From the NCBI GenBank assembly GCA_030434875.1, contig JAUISW010000001.1:3610001-3674000 (forward strand): 64,000 bases of DNA. Direction: 5' to 3'. A program made the position numbers and the translations under genes. Origin of the DNA: Lachnospiraceae bacterium C1.1 (GTDB lineage: Bacteria > Bacillota > Clostridia > Lachnospirales > Lachnospiraceae). Below, piece after piece: positions 51,354 through 60,900 of this stretch. The notes beneath the pieces were generated by a model that searched no databases, was not told the origin of the DNA, and saw only the letters and a list, made by a program, of their open reading frames with translations. The stretch's first letter is position 1; each line of letters opens with the position of its first letter.

Positions 51354-54300
51354 TTACTCATTACCGTAAAGTGCTTTTTCTACTTCTTTTGTCCACTCGA
51401 TATAATCTTCATCCTTTTCAAGAATTGATTCTTCGGACAGGAAGTTTTCAGGTGAACTTGTAACTGTAAGTTCTCCGTTGTCACTGTCAGAACTGTAACT
51501 GTTAAGAGTATCGCTTACATTGTATGAATTATATCCGGTATCTCCGGTTGCAGGAGCAGCTGTTACGGTATTTACTGTTGTGATAGTATCAGTTTCTGAG
51601 TTATAGGTAAATACATTCCAGTAGATATCGCTTGTGCTGCATGCAGCAGTCGGAATAGAGAAAGTGCCTCTAAGTTCGTCACCAATGTAAAGCCATACTT
51701 TAGCACCTGATGCAGATAAAAGAGCTTCATTTGAGTAATTGTGAACAAAGAAATAATAAATTCCGTCCGCGTTGGCTCTTACGGTAGTCTTCTCAGGACC
51801 ATAGCTAGTGGTATCGTCATGGTCGAGGTCTGCTACAAGAGTGCTGCCCTCATAGCGGTTAAGATCGCTGAACCATGTGTGGAATGTAGTTCCTCCGGGT
51901 GTTGGCCCGACAAGGTGTGAATCAAGGTCGTAAGGAGTTTCTCCCCAGGTGAGGGTAACACTCAGGAGACCATCTGTTAAGAACTGTGTGATGATAATAT
52001 TCTCAACAGTTTCTTCTGCCTCATTTACAACAATGCTTCTGTATCCTGATGAATATCCTGCAAGTGCTGCTTCTACAGTATAGTATCCATAAGGAAGATC
52101 ACTGAATTCATATTCGCCGTCTTCATTTGTGAGGATTACTATAGTGTTTCCATCTTCGTCTGCAAGATAGCTTCCGTTGGTATTGTTGAGACCTCTGCGG
52201 ATTCTTACAATAGCATCCTGAAGCGGAGTATCGTTTCCTACTGATGCATCTATTACCTTACCGGTAATTGTTGAGCTTCCGCTTTCAGCAACTGTAAGAT
52301 AAATATTTCCGAGGTTTCCGGTATTTTCAGTCTCTGAAATAACTACGCCTTCAGTCTCGTGCATGTAATAGCCATAAGCCCATACTTCGACATTGTAGGT
52401 TCCTTCAGGAACAGCTGCGCTGAACTGACCATTTGTGGCATGAATACGGGTATAAGAGTTAATTTCAGTATTGATAACATTTACATATACATTGGAAATT
52501 GTAGATCCATTATCACTAGTTACATTTCCTGTAATACGGTAGCCTCCGGTCGGACCTTCAAAAAGGAAATCGGTCTCCGGAACATCAGGATCGCTTCCAC
52601 CGCAGGATTCTACGGCTTTATCGTAAGCCACTGACGGTGTAACATTATTTGCAAGCTCGTCTGTAACTGCATCAAGAGTATCATTACAGTAAGTTACAGA
52701 TACTGTGTCATCATAACCATAAACAGCTTGGGCTCCTTTTGCTACCAGTGTCTTAGGAATTATCTCATCGTCAGCACTGCTGTAGCAGGTACCAAGGAAT
52801 ATGCGTGTACCGCTGAGAGAGTCAGACTCATAGTTGGCATCGAACCATTTAGCACCTACTGCGATATTGCCGTCGCTGCAAACAACTATTCTGCCGGCCT
52901 GATAGTCTGCATAAAATTCATCATTTGCAGTATTAAAGTCAAATATTTCTCCTGTAACGAGATATGGATTACCATCCTGATCGATTGTTCCGTGTGAGTC
53001 GACAAGTATATCACTGTAGCTTTCAAAAGACTTAAATGTATCAAGATCTGCATCTGTATCCTGTAAGTCTGTAACGCTTCCAAGTTTTTCGCCTGCTTCG
53101 ATGAAATTATCGTACTGGAACTGACTTCCGCGGAAAGGTCTGGCAACAAGTACACCGCTTCCTGCCTGAACATCCAATGATGAATTTTCAGCTGATTCGG
53201 AAATATCATCAAGGTCTACAACGCCTTCTTCAGTGTCTGAGCCATTGTTGTTCTCTTCACCAAGATCAGATTCTGTAAAGACAGAAGAACTTTCCTCTTC
53301 AGCTTCATTGGCTGCCTTGATCTCGGTATCTTCATCTGAGTTAACAGAACCTTTTTCACTGCTGTCAATATTCTCCCAGATACCGGTTATTCCATTGTCG
53401 GTTGTAAATACAACAGAGCCGTTATCAAGCTTTTCGATATTATTAGAAGCTATACCTGCGCTTTCAATCGCTGTAACAGCGGCCGAAGCTGTTGTTACAC
53501 CTCCAAGATTTGTGATAGCGTTTGAGGCCTTTGTTTTCTCCGCATCAGGTATCTCTGTATAGAAGTAAATATCAGTTGGATCGGATTCTACACTGCCATC
53601 GCCATCACCATATACAGCATGGTAGCTCTTTTCACCCCTTGAGCTTTGGCTGAGTTCAACAGTGCCTGTAAATTTGCCGTCACCATCGTCATCGGTAAGT
53701 TCACCTACCGTGTTTCCGTGCTCGTCAACAAGGTCGAGGCTGTCAACGTTTTCCTGTGAGAGAACCTGTACGCTGAAATCTACATCTTTTGTTTCGCCTG
53801 CTTTTATTGTTCTGCTGCTGGTGGCCGGACTACCAACCAATGTAACTGCAGAATTAGTGAAAAGATCGCTGGATACAGAACCACTGCTATTGATACTGTA
53901 TTTATAAGCAACATGCTCAATGAATTTTACAGTTTCGCCATCGGCTATAACATTCTTGCTGACAGTAACTGTATTCTGGCTTATTGAGGCTGTTTCTACA
54001 GATTCTACAGATTCAACAGTTGAGCTTGTTCCCGCTGTAGATGAGCCTGAGCTTCCTGAACCTGTAACCTTTATTTTTATCTTATATTTGGCTGCATCTT
54101 TTCCTTCACCGAAAATAGCAGTTATTTTAGTCTTTCCTTCACCAACAGCTGTTATAAGTCCTGTAGTTGAATCAACTGTTGCAACAGAAGTCTTAGAGCT
54201 TGTCCAGCTGCTGGGCTTTGCCTTGGTGATCCCGGAGAAGAGTTCAATGCCGTTTTTTGTAGAATGAGCAGTCATTTGAACATTCTTTGCAGGAACAGGT

Positions 54301-54905
54301 TTTTCGACATTCAAAGTAGCTGTAACATCGGATTTAGAGCCAGTCTTAAGAATTGGTGTAATAGTAACAGTACCGGTTTTCTTAACCTTTACCTTACCCT
54401 TTTTGGATACTTTTGCAATTTTTTTGTCACTGACTTCGTATTTTTTGATACCTGTAACACCGCGCTCCGTAAAATACGAAGAAATATTGAATTTCTGCTT
54501 TGCTACATAAGTCGGTATCGCATCAGTATCCTCGTAGACGATAGTTATTGATTCCTCTTCATTTGCGGCGATAGTAAGAGAACTCTTACTCTTGGATTTG
54601 ATCGCGTATCCGCTTGGCAGTGTATCTGTTATAGTCACATCGACTGCAAGTGGGTTATTGTTTTTGATCTTAAGAGTTCCGGTGATATCATCACCATTGT
54701 CGTAGCTTGATTTATCCATGTCGAGTGAAGCATCGATTGCATTTATGCTGACATCACCTGTGGCCTGGGTGGAGACCTCTTCGCTGTCATCATATTCTTC
54801 AAGAACTACAACATCATCCTCGGCCAGTGTTAATGCCGCCTGTCCGAATACCATTGTCGCTGAAAGTAACACTGCCAGCGATCTGCGTAAAAACTTTCTT
54901 TGCAT
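51354..54905 (-). CDS. Large secreted protein with Ig-like, clan CD peptidase-like and carboxypeptidase-regulatory-like domains
   Basis: 1184 residues from ATG 54905, which has AAGGGGG upstream. Signal peptide: RKFLRRSLAVLLSATMVFGQ then AALTLAED. Order of domains: an alpha-adducin-like/uncertain beta domain to about 130, Big2-like Ig domains (VTGIKKYEVSDKKIAKVSKK, WTSSKTSVATVDSTTGLITA) to about 290, beta domains to about 460, then a region with SDILVDSHGTIDQDG (His near 638) and TRIFLGTCYSSADDE (Cys near 704) that matches the His-Gly / Gly-Thr-Cys dyad of clan CD peptidases (caspase, gingipain, legumain group). Two CarboxypepD_reg-like domains and a YfaP/DUF2135-like domain (TWGETPYDLDSHLVGPTPGG) follow. 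No LPXTG is seen. Likely surface or secreted; substrate unknown. Confidence 0.8.
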   Translation of the reverse strand: MQRKFLRRSLAVLLSATMVFGQAALTLAEDDVVVLEEYDDSEEVSTQATGDVSINAIDASLDMDKSSYDNGDDITGTLKIKNNNPLAVDVTITDTLPSGYAIKSKSKSSLTIAANEEESITIVYEDTDAIPTYVAKQKFNISSYFTERGVTGIKKYEVSDKKIAKVSKKGKVKVKKTGTVTITPILKTGSKSDVTATLNVEKPVPAKNVQMTAHSTKNGIELFSGITKAKPSSWTSSKTSVATVDSTTGLITAVGEGKTKITAIFGEGKDAAKYKIKIKVTGSGSSGSSTAGTSSTVESVESVETASISQNTVTVSKNVIADGETVKFIEHVAYKYSINSSGSVSSDLFTNSAVTLVGSPATSSRTIKAGETKDVDFSVQVLSQENVDSLDLVDEHGNTVGELTDDDGDGKFTGTVELSQSSRGEKSYHAVYGDGDGSVESDPTDIYFYTEIPDAEKTKASNAITNLGGVTTASAAVTAIESAGIASNNIEKLDNGSVVFTTDNGITGIWENIDSSEKGSVNSDEDTEIKAANEAEEESSSVFTESDLGEENNNGSDTEEGVVDLDDISESAENSSLDVQAGSGVLVARPFRGSQFQYDNFIEAGEKLGSVTDLQDTDADLDTFKSFESYSDILVDSHGTIDQDGNPYLVTGEIFDFNTANDEFYADYQAGRIVVCSDGNIAVGAKWFDANYESDSLSGTRIFLGTCYSSADDEIIPKTLVAKGAQAVYGYDDTVSVTYCNDTLDAVTDELANNVTPSVAYDKAVESCGGSDPDVPETDFLFEGPTGGYRITGNVTSDNGSTISNVYVNVINTEINSYTRIHATNGQFSAAVPEGTYNVEVWAYGYYMHETEGVVISETENTGNLGNIYLTVAESGSSTITGKVIDASVGNDTPLQDAIVRIRRGLNNTNGSYLADEDGNTIVILTNEDGEYEFSDLPYGYYTVEAALAGYSSGYRSIVVNEAEETVENIIITQFLTDGLLSVTLTWGETPYDLDSHLVGPTPGGTTFHTWFSDLNRYEGSTLVADLDHDDTTSYGPEKTTVRANADGIYYFFVHNYSNEALLSASGAKVWLYIGDELRGTFSIPTAACSTSDIYWNVFTYNSETDTITTVNTVTAAPATGDTGYNSYNVSDTLNSYSSDSDNGELTVTSSPENFLSEESILEKDEDYIEWTKEVEKALYGNE

Positions 54906-55119
54906 TTTGCTACCCCCTTTTACCATAATTCCAGTTCCCTTTGCACCTGCATTTGTAGCAGTATAAGATTTATATCGGAAGCTAGCTGCAAGAAATATAT
55001 ATAAATATTGTATTTATATTGTATATGGGTATTTTATTTTGCACAATTTAACGAAGTAAAAAAATCCCCGACTCTAAGCCGTAAAGGCGTAGGTGGAATA
55101 TCCTGAGGATGCGGAGATC

Positions 55120-55572
55120 ATGAAAGAGACTTTCTTAAAAAAACTCATTAAAAATATGGAAATACAGTCTGTCAGGATCAAATTGCCGCCTGAAAGAAAT
55201 CAGGACTTTCCGGATCTGGGTCTCAGAAATACAATTTTTGGAGCGGAAAATCCATTTTCTGAAAATATGCCTGAAGCAGTTAACAAAGAGGATAAGATAA
55301 AAGTCTGGATGGCGGAGGATATTTTTCGCTGTCATTATATAATTGAGATAAAACCCAGAGAAGAGGAGGCTGCAATTATCGGACCATATCGTATTGAAGA
55401 TATGGGGATATCGGAGATCAGCAGAAGGTTTGATAAGCTTGGATTTAAGAATATAAATATGCAATATCTTACGAGATATTATCATCTGCTTCCTCATATC
55501 AGAGACCTTAATCTGGTCTATTTTATAGTTCAGGACCATTTTTCTGAGATATATGGAGAGGATGCATTTGAT
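55120..55572 (+). pseudogene. AraC-family regulator, N-terminal part (interrupted by IS200/IS605)
   Basis: From ATG 55120 (GCGGAG just before; an in-frame GTG at 55093 is an alternative) the frame gives KETFLKKLIKNMEIQSVRIK, PYRIEDMGISEISRRFDKLG and YFIVQDHFSEIYGEDAFD. It ends in a TGA made by the insertion sequence. Joined directly to 56251 the frame continues EDAFD-MTLNFFEMELMRSPET into the AraC C-terminal part. The sensor part resembles the ligand-binding N-terminal region of Lachnospiraceae AraC proteins. Precise excision of the element would restore the gene. Confidence 0.75.
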
Positions 55573-56250
55573 TGAATCCTTCTCAAACCCCCAGCAGAGC
55601 TGGGGAGACCAGAGGACGCAAGTGGCGATAAACGAAGTAACAAAATAATAACCTCCGCTATATAATAGCTGTAGGTCTAGCAAACCACAGTGAATACAAC
55701 GGAGGTGTCCATGGACAATTTAAGTCTATCACATAGTAGATACAATTGCACCTACCATATCGTTTTTATTCCAAAATATCGTCGTAAGGTGATGTTTGGA
55801 AATTTGAGAAAAGAGGTTGGAGAAGCAATTGGAAAAATATGCAAGCTTGAGGGAGTGACAATAATAAAGGCTGCAACATTACCAGATCATGTACATATGT
55901 ATGTTTCAATTCCACCTAAAATGGCTGTATCAAAAGTAGTTGGAAGGATAAAGGGCAAAAGCTCATTGATGCTATTCGATAGACATCCAGAATATCGCGA
56001 AAGATATAACAGAAATTTTTGGGCAAGAGGATATTACTGTGAAACAATCGGTAATGTTAATGAGGCAACAATAATAAAGTATATTGCTGAACAGTATGAA
56101 AGGGATCGACTGGAAGGAGAGACCAAAAGATTATGAGCCGCTTTTAAGCGGCTACCAGTAACATGATGAATGGTTTGCTAGACCGCCTTTAGGCGGAAAC
56201 GCAACAAGCCCTGGAAGGGCTAACTCAAACCACCAGCAGAGCTGGTGGTT
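55573..56250 (+). mobile_element. IS200/IS605-family element, 678 bases
   Basis: The left end begins after the pentamer TTGAT (55568-55572), a cleavage target known from ISDra2-like members, and carries the hairpin CCCCAGCAGAGCTGGGG. The right end carries the hairpin AACCACCAGCAGAGCTGGTG and ends at 56250. There are no terminal inverted repeats and no target duplication, as expected. It encodes only TnpA, no TnpB. Removing 55573-56250 restores the AraC reading frame exactly, which fixes both borders. Confidence 0.88.
55711..56136 (+). CDS. tnpA: IS200 TnpA transposase (Y1, HUH)
   Basis: 141 residues from ATG 55711 with a CGGAGG site (the frame is open back to GTG 55690). The HUH motif is PDHVHMYVSIPPK (His-Val-His) and the opening HIVFIPKYRRKVMF is diagnostic of IS200 TnpA. 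The catalytic Tyr is in the C-terminal helix (IIKYIAEQYERDR). It nicks and joins single-stranded DNA to move the element. It appears intact, so the element may still be active. Confidence 0.93.
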   Translation: MDNLSLSHSRYNCTYHIVFIPKYRRKVMFGNLRKEVGEAIGKICKLEGVTIIKAATLPDHVHMYVSIPPKMAVSKVVGRIKGKSSLMLFDRHPEYRERYNRNFWARGYYCETIGNVNEATIIKYIAEQYERDRLEGETKRL

Positions 56251-56877
56251 ATGACTTTAAATTTTTTTGAGATGGAATTAATGCGGAGTCCGGAAACTGT
56301 TGAAAACGATGAGGGGGACAGTGCTTACCAGAGAGAGCGTCTGATGCAGGTTTATGCGCAGGAAAAATTAATGATAGATTATATTTCAAAGGAAAATTAT
56401 TATGACGCTGTTTCAGTAATAAGAAAATCAAATGCTCAGGGACTGGAGGCGAGGACGGACAATAATTTAAGAGACGTAAAAAACTACAGCATAGTGTTTA
56501 ATACTATCTGCAGTCTAGTACGAAATGCACGTCCTGCTGTTTATTCACCGTTGGTGCAGGAAATGATCGATTTGACAGAAGCGGCTTTTTCGGAGGAACT
56601 CACACTTAAAGATATTGCTGAAAAATTAAATCACAGCTCAAATTATCTATCAATGAAATTTAAGAAGGAAACAGGAAAGACTTTTTCGGAATTTCTATTG
56701 GAGATACGGCTTAGATATGCAAAAGAACTTTTATCGGGTACAAATCTGCCGATAGCAGCTGTTGCGGAGGAATCCGGTATCCCTGATAATAATTATTTTT
56801 CCAGGATCTTTCGACAAAGAGAAAAGCTCACACCAAGAGAATATCGTAAGGAAAAGCAGAAAGAGAATTTAGGCTGA
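56251..56877 (+). pseudogene. AraC-family regulator, C-terminal part
   Basis: 209 codons following the IS200 element. FSEELTLKDIAEKLNHSSNY then LSMKFKKETGKTFSEFLLEI is the first AraC helix-turn-helix and IAAVAEESGIPDNNYFSRIF the second, ending TPREYRKEKQKENLG. The frame is the continuation of 55120-55572. The middle region (YAQEKLMIDYISKENYYDAV) is a helical linker. A shortened protein with only the DNA-binding part could start at GTG 56245 or ATG 56251, but there is no ribosome site of the gene's own. Confidence 0.78.
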
Positions 56878-56959
56878 GACTTATGGATTAAATAAATATT
56901 TCCGATATATATACGTGAATATTTTTGCGCTGACATTGATTCAGCAGAAAGGGGTAGGT

Positions 56960-57601
56960 ATGTCGGAAATGAACACAAAGGCAATGTATAAACTCTCTTA
57001 TGGACTTTTTGTATGTACGGCAGTAAGAGGGGACAAGATGAATGGCTGCATTACAAATACAGCAATTCAGGTAGCATCTGATCCAAACAGGATCTCGATC
57101 GCGGTCAACAAGGCAAACTACACGCATGATATGATCAAAGAGACAAAGGCGTGCAATATTTCCGTTATCAGTCAGGATGCGAAATTTGATCTCTTTAAGC
57201 ATTTCGGTTTCCAGTCGGGAAGAGATGTCAATAAATTTGACTCTTCTTATCCGGAGTCAGATTATAAGATCGCAGAGAACGGAATCCCCTATATTGTAAA
57301 TGGAACAAATGCTTATTTTTCATTAAAGGTGGAAAGTGAAGTGGATCTTGGATCACACACTCTCTTTATCTGCGAACCAATCTTTATGGATGTCCTTTCG
57401 GATACATCCTCGGCAACATATGAATATTATCAGAATAATATAAAACCGAAGCCTGAAAAAGTTGGAACTACTCCAAAGGGAGAAACAGTATGGCGCTGCC
57501 TTATCTGCGGCTACGAATACGTAGGAGAGGATATGCCCGATGACTTCATCTGCCCTATCTGCAAACATGGAAAAGAAGATTTTGAGAAGATAATAAGGTG
57601 A
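56960..57601 (+). CDS. Flavin reductase-rubredoxin fusion (high molecular weight rubredoxin)
   Basis: 213 residues from ATG 56960, which has AAAGGGG upstream. Residues 1-155 are an FMN-binding flavin reductase domain (SYGLFVCTAVRGDKMNGCIT, NRISIAVNKANYTHDMI, ISVISQDAKFDLFKHFGFQS). The C-terminal 40 residues are a rubredoxin: WRCLICGYEYVGEDMPDDFI then CPICKHGKEDFEKI, with the two CxxC pairs for iron. Known as Hrb in Moorella, where it passes electrons from NADH to flavodiiron proteins for NO or oxygen removal. No flavodiiron gene is in the window. Confidence 0.93.
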   Translation: MSEMNTKAMYKLSYGLFVCTAVRGDKMNGCITNTAIQVASDPNRISIAVNKANYTHDMIKETKACNISVISQDAKFDLFKHFGFQSGRDVNKFDSSYPESDYKIAENGIPYIVNGTNAYFSLKVESEVDLGSHTLFICEPIFMDVLSDTSSATYEYYQNNIKPKPEKVGTTPKGETVWRCLICGYEYVGEDMPDDFICPICKHGKEDFEKIIR

Positions 57602-58262
57602 GGATAAGGTATGTGTTTTGGTGACTTAATTGCAGGAATCCGCATTTACTGCGGGTTCCATGTGATAACGTATAACAAGTGGCAAACAAGCCCGCAGTGA
57701 CCAAAACATATACTTTCTTGTCAAATTGACGCCACTCTTGACAATAGATAAAAATAAATGCTGTAATGTCATTACCGACGGCGAAGAACTCAAGAACAAA
57801 AAGTTTTCTCCGTCGGTCAAGACATTTTAGCATTTGTTTTTATCCAGTCAAGAGCAAGCCGCTTACGCGGTGGCTGGTGAGAACCTCAGGCTCAGAATCT
57901 AAGAACAATTATTTTGGACATCCGGATCTGTATCTAAAGCGGCATTGTTAAGTTCTTTCATTCCTAAAACAATCTATAATCACTATTTTAACAAAATTTT
58001 CTTCCTATTTTGACTGTATTCTAGTTGCTTATTTCTTTTTTTATGCCTAAAACGTTTCAAAACCTACATTTTAGGCAAATTTTCCTCCAATTTCCCTCTG
58101 CAATTCTGGCTCCATTTTATCTTTTTGTGCCTAAAACACTTCAAAACCCACATCTTAGGCAAATTTTCCACCAATTTTCCCTCTGCAATTCTGGCTCCAT
58201 TTTATCTTTTTGTGCCTAAAACACTTCAAAACCCACGTCTTAGGCAAATTTTCTTCCAATTT
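57602..58262. repeat. Left arm of a long inverted repeat
   Basis: 57699-58250 is the inverted near-copy of 58915-59550. It includes a hairpin CCGACGGCGAAGAA...TTTTCTCCGTCGG (57776-57818), then three 84-85-base repeats that start TGCCTAAAAC at 58044, 58128 and 58213; each contains TTAGGCA, so each can fold. Outside the arm, 57628-57700 is repeated in the same direction at 59548-59625. No gene is seen. The left border of the repeat is near the rubredoxin gene stop. Confidence 0.8.
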
Positions 58263-58273
58263 TGAAGTGATAA

Positions 58274-58900
58274 CATATTGTCAGTGCTTCCAAACATTAT
58301 AGATACAAGAAGCCTAGTGATTCATACAAGGTTTATCCAAATCTTCTAATGACTGGACTCAATGTTTCCGGGCCGCTGCAGTGCATAGTAAGTGATATGA
58401 CAGCATTCTACCTGCAAGGGGTCTATTATGAGCTGACACTGTTCATGGACCTTTGGAATAACGATATCCTATCTTACTCCCTGTCGAAGAAACGTGGTGA
58501 CAGGATGACATACATGAGTGGCTTCAAAGAAATCCTTGATATCAAGGCACGGTATCCTGATATGGAAATGGTTCTGCACACTGACCAGGGCTCTGTTTAT
58601 TCTTCAAAGAGCTTTAACGAACTCCTGCCACTTTACAACATAGTTCATTCAATGTCTCGTGCAGGAACACCTACCGATAATGCTGCCATGGAGGCAATCA
58701 ACGGCTGGATCAAAGCAGAAATGTTCAAAGAACTACATGTAACAAGCAATGAAAATATAGCAAAAAAGATAGCAGACTACATCGTGTTCTTTAATGAAAA
58801 ACGACCTGCGTACTCTTTGAACTATCTCCAAACAGTACAGGGAGTACTATGCTTAAAAACATGTGCGGAAATTTATGAAACTGTGTCTACTTTTAGTTGA
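58274..58900 (+). pseudogene. IS3-family transposase OrfB, 5'-truncated
   Basis: The frame opens near 58274 with SKHYRYKKPSDSYKVYPNLL then MTGLNVSGPLQCIVSDMTAF. The DDE residues are all present: Asp in IVSDMTAFY, Asp in MVLHTDQGSVYSS, Glu in NAAMEAINGWIKAEMF. About the first third of OrfB and all of OrfA are missing; ATG 58349 gives a 183-residue ORF. The terminal inverted repeats of an IS3 element are not seen; instead it sits exactly in the middle of the long inverted repeat, so the arms may be captured host or repeat DNA. Confidence 0.75.
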
Positions 58901-58914
58901 TTAGTGCAATCTGT

Positions 58915-59550
58915 AGAAAAATTTGCCTAAGATGTGGGTTTTTAAGTGTTTTAGGCACAAAAAGATAAAATAGAGTCAAATTGCAGAGGGAAATTGGAGG
59001 AAAATTTGCCTAAGGTGTGGATTTTGAAGTGTTTTAGGCACAAAAAGATAAAATGGAGCCAGAATTGCAGAGGGAAATTGGAGGAAAATTTGCCTAAGAT
59101 GTGGATTTTTAAGTGTTTTAGGCACAAAAAGATAAAATAGAGTCAAATTGCAGAGGGAAAATTGGAGGAAAATTTGCCTAAGATGTGGATTTTGAAGCGT
59201 TTTAGGCATAAAAAGAAATAAGCAACTAGAATACAGTCAAAATAGGAAGAAAATTTTGTTATAATAGTTATTATAGATTGTTTTGGGAATGAAAGAACTT
59301 AACAATGCTGCTTTAGATACCGATCCGGATGTCCAAAATAATTGTTCTTAGATTCTGAGCCTGAGGTTCTCACCAGCCACCGCGCCAGCGGCTTGCTCTT
59401 GACTGGATAAAAATAAATGCTAAAATGCTCTGCCGACGGAGAAAACTTTTTGTTCTTGAGTTCTTCGCCGTCGGTAACGGCATTTCAGCATTTATTTTTA
59501 TCTGTAGTCAAGAGTGGCGTCAAATTGACAATAAAATATATGTTTTGGTC
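58915..59550. repeat. Right arm of a long inverted repeat
   Basis: Inverted near-copy of 57699-58250. It has four of the 84-base units (TGCCTAA at 58924, 59007, 59091 and 59175, each with TTTTAGGCA) against three in the left arm. The outer part carries the TGCCGACGG...CCGTCGG hairpin and the sequence shared with 57699-57980 in reverse. Confidence 0.8.
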
Positions 59551-59704
59551 ACTTTATTGCAGGAATCCGCATTTACTGCTGGTTCCGTCTGATAAACTTT
59601 AACAAGTGGCAAACAAGCCCGTGGCGCAGCCACATTTAAATGGCTTGTTTGCGGGATTTTTGATGCTTTGCAGCAAAAATCTATAGGTTTCTGATAAATA
59701 GAAA
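59548..59704. other. Direct repeat and hairpin downstream of the queuosine operon
   Basis: 59548-59625 resembles 57628-57700 in the same orientation. GCAAACAAGCC (59609-59619) and GGCTTGTTTGC (59642-59652) form an 11-base stem that may terminate queF, read leftward. Confidence 0.5.
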
Positions 59705-60193
59705 TCATCTGTTGTCTACTTTTTCCGGATTCATGTCGTGCTTTGACAGTCTGTCCCAGGCAACGGCTTCCCATTTGGTTCCGGGTCTGCCATAGTTGCA
59801 GTATGGATCGATGGAGATTCCGCCTCTTGGCAGGAATTTTCCCCAGACTTCGATGTATTTCGGATTCATTTTAGCGATCAGATCCTCCATGATTATATTT
59901 ACAACATCCTCATGGAAGTCTCCTCTGTTGCGGAAAGAGAAAAGATAGAGCTTCAAGCTTTTGCTCTCAACCATTTTTTCGTCAGGTACATAAGAAATAG
60001 TGATCGTTGCAAAATCCGGCTGACCTGTGATAGGGCAGAGCGAGGTAAACTCAGGACAGTTGAATTTTACGAAATAGTCGTGCTGCGGATGCTTGTTCAT
60101 GAAAGTCTCAAGTATATCCGGATTGTACTCGCTGTCATATTTTACGCCCTTATTTCCAAGTAAAGTTAAGTTCTCTTTTTCTATATCTCGCAT
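59705..60193 (-). CDS. queF: PreQ0 reductase QueF
   Basis: 162 residues, the short type of QueF. Catalytic Cys is in [16 protein letters not shown] (Cys near 53) and the NADPH/substrate part is [20 protein letters not shown]. It reduces 7-cyano-7-deazaguanine to preQ1 in queuosine biosynthesis. AAAGGAG precedes the ATG. It is the last gene of the queDE-folE-queC-queF operon and starts at the base next to the queC stop. Confidence 0.95.
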   Translation of the reverse strand: MRDIEKENLTLLGNKGVKYDSEYNPDILETFMNKHPQHDYFVKFNCPEFTSLCPITGQPDFATITISYVPDEKMVESKSLKLYLFSFRNRGDFHEDVVNIIMEDLIAKMNPKYIEVWGKFLPRGGISIDPYCNYGRPGTKWEAVAWDRLSKHDMNPEKVDNR

Positions 60194-60886
60194 TTATTTT
60201 CTCCTTTTAAGTGCCGGGTCTTCTACTCCGTTAGCAGCAAAGGCTGCAGCCCTGTCGATACAGGTTCCGCATTTTCCGCAGGGCTCGTCGCCGCCCTCGT
60301 AGCAGGACCAGGTGAGTTCATAGGGAACTCCGAGTTCAAGTCCGATCTTTACAACTTCAGCTTTGTTGATATTTACAAAAGGTGCTTCGATCTTAAGCTG
60401 ATGACCGGAACCTTCCCAGATTGCTTCGTTCATGGCATTATTAAATACAGGTGAGCAGTCGGGATAAGCAAATCCGGCAGAATCATCGGCATGTGCGCCG
60501 TAATAGATAACACTGCAATCTTTACTTAATGCGATGCTGGCTGCAGATGAAAGAAAGAGGCCGTTTCTGAAAGGAACGTAAGTAGTTACAGGCTTTTCTC
60601 CATTAGTTTCCTTTATCTGCTCAGCATAACTTTCTTCAGGAATTTCTGATTCAGACTGCTTTAAGAGAGAGCAGTTGCTGTACTGAAATATTTTGCTGAG
60701 GTCTAAGAATAACTGTTCAACGCCATAATATTCAGCAACATCCTTAGCTGCCTGAACTTCTTTATCGTGCTTCTGACCATATGAAACAGAAAGCGCTATT
60801 ACATTATCTTTTCCATATTTTTTTACTGCCATTCCGAGTGCAGTAGTGGAGTCAACTCCGCCGCTGCATAAAACCATTGCCTTCAT
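60194..60886 (-). CDS. queC: 7-cyano-7-deazaguanine synthase QueC
   Basis: 230 residues. PP-loop LCSGGVDSTTALGMAV at residues 6-21. The zinc site is WSCYEGGDEPCGKCGTCIDR near the C-terminus. It converts 7-carboxy-7-deazaguanine to preQ0 with ATP and ammonia. It follows folE after 14 bases on the minus strand. Confidence 0.95.
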   Translation of the reverse strand: MKAMVLCSGGVDSTTALGMAVKKYGKDNVIALSVSYGQKHDKEVQAAKDVAEYYGVEQLFLDLSKIFQYSNCSLLKQSESEIPEESYAEQIKETNGEKPVTTYVPFRNGLFLSSAASIALSKDCSVIYYGAHADDSAGFAYPDCSPVFNNAMNEAIWEGSGHQLKIEAPFVNINKAEVVKIGLELGVPYELTWSCYEGGDEPCGKCGTCIDRAAAFAANGVEDPALKRRK

Positions 60887-60900
60887 ATTAAGTCCTCACT

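Noticed and set aside
58020..59215. Regularly spaced repeats at about 84 bases, possible CRISPR array
   Set aside because: The sequence between the conserved TGCCTAAAAC...TTAGGCA parts is itself conserved from unit to unit, so there are no unique spacers; no cas gene is in the window.
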